Of a stretch of 64,000 nucleotides of DNA, positions 24,801 to 33,800 are shown one piece after another. Numbering within the stretch: the stretch's first letter is position 1; each line of letters begins with the position of its first letter. The DNA is from Ancylostoma caninum. Its lineage: Eukaryota > Nematoda > Chromadorea > Rhabditida > Ancylostomatidae. Location: contig JBAJFG010000019.1 in NCBI GenBank assembly GCA_037903475.1, forward strand, positions 8,059,001-8,123,000, given 5' to 3'. Under the pieces are notes generated by a model that saw only the letters and a program-made list of their open reading frames with translations, made no database searches and had not been told where the DNA came from. The translations under genes and the position numbers were made by a program.

Positions 24801-27800
24801 GCAGAAAGGTGCTGGTGAGCAGGTAGTCTCGATCGTCTTAATTGAGTTATTCTCCACTAATTTCCACTGTACGTTGTGTTCATGTAGTATTAGCTGAGGT
24901 GGAAGCCGTATGGTTTCAATGGTTTCCGGGCTCTTGTAAGTTTTACAAAGTTTCTCGACGCATATCTCATATGGCACTCGATCGGAAGAAGTTAGTTCCA
25001 CACCACCTGGAATGCATCGTATTTGTCGAGTGATTCCTTGCGAAACTGGGTGAACTTCTACGCGTGTCTTTGAACAAGCACAGCCACCCATCAAAAATGT
25101 GGTTGTGATCAATGTTAGTAGAGTTGAGACTTGTACAAGATGTTGGGACGCGAAATTCTGAGCATAGTCGATTTTCTGTCGGGGGCGCAGATTGTATCGT
25201 GGAGAACTGCTATCCACCTCTTCTTTGCGTTCTTGTCCGTTGTTTGATTTGGGGGCTCCCCTTTTTGATCTGCGGTGGATTCCTTAGCTTCACTCACTTC
25301 GAAATCGTCATCGTCCAGTTCAAGTGGAACTAGTAAATTGAGGGGTCTCCTTATCTTTCGGTGAGTTGGGAGCATGACTACTGCTCCTCTTACAACGCCT
25401 TCTTTGTTGGCGACGAGTTCAACGATGTGACCCATTTTCCAGGAATGCCTAGGTTGAAGCGCATCACTGATCAAGACCAACTTTCCTTTCGTGGGGACAC
25501 TTGCTGATCCTCTCTTCTTGTTAACCACGCGCTCATGCTTCTCACGTAGAGAAGTTAAATAGTGAGACTGCCATGTTTGCCAGAATCTCTCCGTCAATTT
25601 GCACGAAGATTGGATAGACTCGACCACTTGTTTCTTGGTGCGCCACGTTAATCGTTCTTCGGGGCTCGCGTACTCGGGATCCTCTCCAGTTTCCAATCCT
25701 GTATCGAGTGGAGTTGGTATTTCAAACTCGTTTTGGAGAAAATCTATTGGTCGGAGTACATGTTCTGTTGGGAGCTCCGATTCTACATACAGAAGAGGTC
25801 GAGTGTTTAGCATTGCTTCAATCTCGACAATGACAGTCCAGAGTTCCTCTCGCAATGGTATGCTCCTTCCGAAGGTTTTGTGAAGAGCTAATTTCACTGA
25901 TCGTATCAAGCGTTCGTACACACCACCTTGCCATGGTGCAAAAGGAGTTATGTATTTCCACTCGATTTCTCTCGTACTGACTTCTCTTATTATAGCAAGA
26001 TCATCTAGGGCATGTTGTCTACACTCGGAAAGAATCGTTTGTCCCAGAGCAAATGTCGGGCTGTTATCACTCGTTATTGATAATGGAGTTCCTCTTCTTG
26101 CAAAAAATCTTCGCAGCATATGTAAGAACGCGACTGTCGATGCATCCGAAATGATGTCGAGGTTAATTAATCTTGTCACCAGACACGTTATTATGCATCC
26201 GTAGTACTTGTCGTCGTTCCCTTTGTACCCTTTTACTAGCAGAGGTCCAAAGTAGTCCAAGCCAATGTGTGCGAAGGGACGAGAGCGTATCACTCTACGC
26301 GAGGGAAGATCGCCTTGCTCCGGATACTTGTATACCAAGTTGTTGAATTTTTGACACGGTACACACCTGCGTATGATCTTCGTGACTTGCGATCGAAGTT
26401 TTGGGATCCAATAGGACTGATGAATGATGGCCATAGTATGATTTGTGCTTGGGTGACCTTTGCTATGGGAGTCCTTAATGATTTGTTCGGAGAGCCATGT
26501 CTTCTGCAGAACGAACATCGGGTAGTTTGCAGACATATCCAAGTCACTCTTTCCTAATCTCCCAAAACATCGATAAATGCCGTATTCGTCAAGACGCAGA
26601 TTGAGGCTATGTAGAGATACCAAAATTGGGGGAGAGAGGTTAGCCAGTTGATGTTGTTTGACCAGCATTTTTCCCGCCATAGCTATCTCGATTCCGCTTA
26701 GTTGTGTCGTGCTCATATCGTTCTCTCTACAAAATATCTCGGAGAGTGATATGAGAGACTTCCGAGTTTTGTTCACTCGTGTGACGACTACGCGAAGAAA
26801 GCGGAGAACGAATGCCACAACTCGTTTTACGTTTTGTAGTTTCTGCATCCTTATGTCGATGAAGATGTCCTTGTTGTTCCTATGATCACTTGCAACCACC
26901 TTGTCTACCTTAACGTTGTGTAGTCCGGAAATTTGAATATCAGGGTCCTTGTCAGACGCGTCGCTGATGTCTAGAGGTGTGTAATCCTTGTTCCAAAAGT
27001 CCACTGGTTGTGCAAGAAATGGTGGACCTGTCCACCAGAAGTGGCTGCTGAATAACTCTTTGTTCGTTCCTCTAGTGGCACAATCAGCCGGATTTAGTTG
27101 CGACGAAATATGACCAACTCGTACCTGATATCCAGTATTCTCCATATGATTCGCTATTTTGTGGATTTCCAAAACGCGGTTTCGTATGAAGGGACCTATG
27201 TCTGGACGCGGTTTCGACTTTATCCAGTTTAGTACAATTTCGGAATCTGATAGAACAATCACTTGAGTTACCTTCACTACAGAAGATATTTGTGATACTA
27301 CAGAGTTGGTGAGGCGCATTGCCAATGTCATTGCGTTGAGTTCCATTTTGGGCATTGTGATACTCGACTTGAGGGATGGAGGTTTCCCTTTCGCCATAAG
27401 CAGATGCGTTGCTGATGGCACACTAAGGTATACGCATGAAGCGATTGCTTCGCTACTAGCGTCCGCAAAGATTACCAATGCTGCTTCTGAATATCTGGTG
27501 GTGATTTTCCTCGGAAATGACTTCTGAAATCCGTCCATGTTCGAGCGAATAGTTTCCCACTCCATTACGCGATCACTCGATAACTTTGCATCCCAGGCTG
27601 TTCGATCTCTCCACAACGATTGCAGAAATATTTTAGCTTTGTGGACAAGAGGTAGCAGCCAACCCATTGGGTCATAAATGGATGCAATTGCACTTGCCAC
27701 TGTCCGTTTGGTCATACACGGTTGGACAGGTACGACGCACGCGATCTCGAACTGGTCATTGTTGGTGTTCCATTTGATACCCAGGACTTTCGGGGTCTTT

Positions 27801-30800
27801 TCTGTAGACTTATCTCGGCTGTCTAGGGCATCCATAACTTTCTTCCCATTCGAGACAAACTCGCGCAGGTTCATCTGCAGATCGTTGAACATCGTTTTCG
27901 TTCTCCTATAGATGCGTACTGCTTCATCCGTTGTGTCTGTTGTCAATAGCAGGTTGTCTACGTAGAGGTTCTCTTTGATCTCGGTTACAAATTTGATGTC
28001 GCTCCTATACTGATCTAAGTGGAAGTGGGTTGTGGCAGCTAGGAGGAATGGGGATGATAAAAGTCCGAATGTGACGCGCGTGAATCGAAAAATTACCAGA
28101 TTATCTTTGTTCGGTGGGTGATGGTGATTCCGTAACCACAAACATCGCGTAGCATCTCTGTCTAACTCGTGTAGCCTCACTTGCAGAAATGCTTTTTCTA
28201 CATTAGAAATAAGAGCAACGCTACCAATCCGAAAACGTAGGAGCAGTCCATATAGTTTTGGAAGAATCATCGGTCCCCTGTGGAGAGCCTCATTTAAAGA
28301 AGGGGAATTTTTATAGTGTGCTGACGCATCAAAAACGATGCGCAGCTTCGTTGTTGTTTTATTCGGAGTCAAGACGGCTTGGTGTGGAATGTAGTGGATT
28401 CTTGGTCCCACTGGTGACTTGTCCTCATCCACTTCTTCAATGATGTTTTGTCGTAGCTGCTCTTGGAAAACTCCGTTGTATTGTTCTAGAAGTAGAGGGT
28501 CCTTTTGGAGTGAGTTCCATACACTCATCAGCCTTCTGAGAGCGATCGCCTTGTTGTCTGGAAGTTGGACCGTATCGTGTTTCCATGGCAGGCGTACGTA
28601 GTAGCCGTCTCCTCGCTTTTCAACAGTTTTGAAGAAATTTTCCAATACTTGTTGATCTATTGATGACTGGACTTCTCTTTCCGATTTCGCAAATTCTTCT
28701 GTTCCGTCAAGTTCTAGCGACCAATATTTTTCCCAAAGCTCTTGCTCTTCTGATTTATCAGTAGCATGACTTAGAGAAACCGTATTCACTTGACCTTCAA
28801 GAGACCACATTTGATCCCATTGATGGAATTCCTCCGAATCGTCGATTACCTGAGTGACTTGACGCGGTTCGTTTATTTGCCCTGTTAATAGATGCCCAAG
28901 TCGAGTTGGTAGAATGTGAAGACCCGAAGGAAGTCTTATATGGGGCTGGTCTTCCCTGATCAAAGGCCACAATTGGTCGCAGCCCAACAGTATCAACGGT
29001 TTTGTTGTCGTCTGTTGCCTTGTCAACTTTACTGGCAATCCTCGTGACTCAATGAACTCGATGTCTTCTCTGAGTACTGGAGAAGTAGTGAATGATTTCG
29101 TGAGAGTATCGTGAGTCAAGAGGTGCAAAGTGTATGGGTTTCCGTCGTCATCCCAAATTTCTAGCGGTACCTTACGGCTAATGTTTTCCTGTACTCGTTC
29201 GGAACCGAAAAAACGGAGGCGTAGCTTCCTCTTTTCTAATGTTGGTAGGTGAAGTTCCTTCGCTAACGTGTTGTCGATAAATGAAAGCTCCGCTCCGGTA
29301 TCGAATAACAAAGGTACCTTCCTGAGCGTCCTCGTCTTTGGATCCAGTAGCGTTATTTCTCCAGTTGGTAGAAATGCTTTATGTCCCTTACTTTCTCGGG
29401 CTGATTGTAGTCCGCAGATCGTCATCTCTTGGTCTTTGGTTCCTTCTTCACTCAGATGATTCACCTTCGACTTGAATGTTTTCTTCGTCATAGTTTTTGG
29501 TTCCACACTTTCTCTTGGCTTAGTCGGTGACGTAGCCGATTGCTTCGTTTCCGATGGGGACGTAGGTTTCTCGAATTTCCTGCCCTTGAAGCAACAGGAA
29601 GTGTGATGCGGTCCTTGGCAGTTGAAGCATAGGCGTTTTTTGCACTCGGATGTACTATGCTTCGACGACGCGCAGATGAAGCAGAGTTTGTTTTCCCGCA
29701 GGTATTTCGCGCGTTCCTGCGGAGTGGTGTATTTTGTACACGCGCCTGATTTGTGCTCACCACCGCAGTACATACAACTAGTAGTGGTAAAGGTTCTTGG
29801 TTGCTCTTTAGGTTTCTTCTCGAAACGCGAAGGAGTCTGAGATTGTGCTGGAATCTTCTTAATGTAGAACGCTATTTTCTCCTCGTTGGAAATAATCTCT
29901 TCTAGAAATTTGAGCAAGGTTTCATACAGAATGATTCCCCAGCACGGATGGATTGTTTCTTCTCTAGTACTTTTCTTTGGATTCCGTCTGGAAACTTCGA
30001 CAAAACTTGCCTAAAGGCAGGGGGCCACCTCGTTCTGCCTGTTGGATTTACCATTAATCCTAGACCTTCTCATCATGTAGATCCCTGGGATGTTTATGAA
30101 CAGGCACAGAAGCGACGAAATACCCATTTTTGAAAGGCACGAACTGTGTAAAAATTTGGAGCCCGGAGGCGGATCGCTCCAAGCTGTGCTGGCTGCCTGC
30201 CACGGCTGCCGCGTTGGTCAACGAGTCTTGGCGTGTCCAATCGATAAGATCAACGGCTTCACATGTCAACTCGGGTTGGCAAACTGTTACAGACCCCGTC
30301 CTGGAAGACGGGTTTATAGACCATTCTGAGACAATATATGTATACCGTTGGAACCATCGCGTCGAGTAGATGCAGAATCTGCTTTTACCTGAATTACGAA
30401 GATGAGGTGGACCCCTGCCTTTAAGAAGCCATTGGCTATCTACTTGTTCGCCTTTTTCCTTTAGTTGAGCTACTATTATTTGTAGTTGCTCGAGGATAAC
30501 GCGTTGATCCCTCATGGAAGATGAACGCGACGAAATATTGTCTAGTTTGTCGATGAGACGATTGATAAGTTCCTCAGCGTTCCCGTATTTAGCTTTCAAG
30601 AACTCTAGCGCCTTTACATAGTTCTCCGGTGTTACTTGAAACTTTTTGACAGCGTTGAGCGCCTCTCCTTTTAACGCGTTAAGCAGGTAATTGAATTTGA
30701 AGAGGTCGGGTAGAGGTTGCGAGTGGACGTTTGCATCATAAAGAGTCCAAAAATTATCCCATTCCCAAATGTTGCCATTAAACAAGGGAATAGGTAACGT

Positions 30801-33800
30801 AGGTAGTTCTAATTTCTTAGTCCCTGGTATCGATTCTGAGTCGATAGCGATTCGCGTTGTTTTCTTCGCGGCATGGCAAGATGCAAAAGCGCGTACGCGA
30901 GCTTCTAACAGCACTGTGTAGTCAAAGGCCGAAAAAAGCGTGTTTTCCAAGGAATATTCGTCGAAATCAGCGGTCTCTTTCTGAGAAGGAGCACTCATAT
31001 TGTCCAAAGTTGACGCGTATTCTTGCAGTAATTGCTCAATTTTAGACGTGCAAGTTTCGATAGCTCCTATTCCTTCCCCTAATCTCCTACGGCAATCTAT
31101 TATGTAGGCCGGCGGGGATTCGTCATCGGAAACCTTCAATGTTTTGAGTTTCTCACTTTTGAAACGCGAAAGAACAGTCTCTAGCTTGTTGCAATACTGA
31201 GTCAGCAAGCGCTTGAGAGATGAGAGTTGCGCAGACATTATGGTGAAGCTGTCCTCTGTGATTCCTCAATGAATGCAGGAGAGAGAGTGCGTACGAATTC
31301 ACCAAAATGCGTCAAAGAGAATACGCTGAATTTCGAGTTGTCTATGGTTCCAAATTGCGCGATCCAAATGAGTGAAGAAAACGCGAATTTGGGTTTGATT
31401 GAATCCAATAGTGGGAACTGATGAGTGATGAACGAGTGACAATGAATACTGACAAATAGTCACCAATAAACAATAAGCTGCATGCAAATCTGCTAACTAG
31501 CAACTTTTTCTTCACTCAACCGACCTGTATTGGTTTCTCACGCGACTTCCCATTGAATGGCCGATGCCCCAGTTGAAATGACTGACACGCGAATTTTTCT
31601 GCCACGCGGGATCGTTTGGTCAGTACCTCGAACTTGGGTAATTAAACCTTTTATTATCATTTTCTTAACAAAGGAAAGATGAGAAACTTGATCAATATAT
31701 ACAAAAAGGAATAACGCGATATTAAAGTGATTTACATCAATAAATCAAATGAAAGAAAAAACCAACCACGCGCCTCCAGCGACGGGGGATGCTTTATATG
31801 CGAAGAATGGTATTTGTGACGCGCATTCCCTCGCCGCTATCAGCGAATCTCCCATGAGATAACATTACAACATACAGATGTAATGACATAACATAATGAT
31901 TACTCAATATTTCAAATAAATCAACTAATCTACTTAGTCGTTCGACGACAGTTGGTAAAGTTATTTGGGCAATAACTTCATGGAAAGTGTTTGTCATGTT
32001 AGTGTTCTGGGTGTTCAGGAATTCCAGCAGGCCTGTTCCTACCCATCCCTGTGCAAAACCGGAAAATTCAATAAATCAATATTCTCGTGCAGTGTGACCC
32101 TCACATCCGTGGTCGACCTATTGAAAAACCACAAAAGCCTTCACCAACCTCCGGCCAAGAAGTGCGAAAAATCAATAAAATCGATAAATCAATGGACAGG
32201 CAATTGCAAACGCTTGTCATATTTGTGTTCAGCGTATTGGAGAACCCAGTGGACATGACCTCACCGACCCCTGCAGAAAAAGTATGGGAAATCAATAGAA
32301 TCAATGAATCAATAATTTCGTTCAAAGTATAATAGTTGCCATAACCGTGCTCAGCGTGTCGAAAAACCCTGGCAGACATGTCCCATCCTAAAGGCAGTGT
32401 CCAGCCAAAACCTCTGAGCTTGAGTGCTCATTAGATTATGATAGCGGGTCGACTCCATAGGCGACTGCTAAAGTTTCAGCGAAAAAGTCGCAGAAATAAG
32501 CGAGATACCCGCCCTAGGCCCAGTACCCAAACCGCCCACGCGGCGTCTGCAATTTCGCGCGTGGAATTGGTGTAATGTGGAGCTTCTTTGGGAATTATCA
32601 AACTGATTGTGACAGCGTTTCTCTACTGTGATTTATTCATTTCTGGGAGATATCTCTATCATATGCGTCGCAAGTTTGCGCATGTGTTCTAAACATTCAG
32701 GTACTCTTGCTCAACACTCCAGTACTGGTATTCATGAACGCACGGGAACGGGAAGGGCGTGACGGGTACCCGCTGCAGCTGGTTCCCGGCGGGAACCTTC
32801 CTAGTCACCCGTACGTGTAAGATTTGTATTCATGAACGACCAGGAGGCGGGAAGAAGGGAAGCATCGAATAAATTCGTAAACGCGACCGAATTTTCAGGA
32901 TGTAGAGCGCGAAATGAAAGTTTTGGAACATATTCCGTGAAGAATTTATACGCAAAACGTTGTCTTTCCTCATTTTCCTTCCTAGAAGCGGGTCTCCGTG
33001 TGGGTCTCATACTATTATAGTGAAACATGAGGAATCTCTACATCGCGGATTGGCGCTGCATATTCCACATCAGAGGCCTCGAAATTTTTCCGCCGAAACT
33101 TTGTGTAGAGGGGTTATTTGAGGTGCTGAACACTAATATCGTATCCATTTTGTATCGTAACCTCATTTTTGCAGGACCACGATGGGTATGTGATAGTCAA
33201 TTTATGAAAAAAAAATTTTAGAGAGAAAACGAAGGTGGCATGCACAATAATGCGGATGATCGTGGTCAGCACACAACCTCTCTGTGCGAAATTTGAGAGG
33301 ATTCCACGCGGTGCTGTATCTACAGTAACCCTGCCCTAACCCTACAAAAAATGTGATTACAAAATGTGCACAAAATGGATACGTTATTCGTGTTCAGCAC
33401 CTCAAATACGCTCCAGTAAGTACGGAGCGAAGACAGCATTCAATTAACTAAGTGGGAAGCAGCACAAAACTCTTATGAATCTTAAGAACGCATTACCATA
33501 TCAAGATTCGTCAGTGAAACGCAGCAATATTGAAAAATTTCGCAGAAATCCATCGACGGGTAAAACTTCCCGAGGTCTAGATGGTCGGGTAAGTGGGAAC
33601 CTTCCCGTCCACCCGCCGGGTAGGCGGGGAAGATACCGGCCGGTTTCATGAATACAAATTTTTTACCCGCGAATCTCGTCCACCTGGCGGGTAGGCTAAA
33701 ACCTTCCCGCCGACGTTCATGAATACCGCTACAGTTCTTCGTTTCAGATGATCCTCGATCTACGGTTTACGGGTCTATACTTGGGGAAGTGTTTCACAAT

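Larger units (their letters stand above)
21188..31950 (-). mobile_element. BEL/Pao LTR retroelement with envelope and extra 3' ORF
   Basis: Complete 10.8-kb minus-strand element: LTRs 31574-31950 (5') and 21188-21558 (3'), target duplication GTTGG (21183-21187 and 31951-31955), primer site next to the 5' LTR and a purine tract next to the 3' LTR. Order 5' to 3': gag (broken), pol, env-like gene (broken), 474-codon ORF. The LTRs differ at about seven positions plus a 6-base indel, so insertion was not very recent. It sits in the same orientation as gene 1, within its 20-kb intron. Confidence 0.92.
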
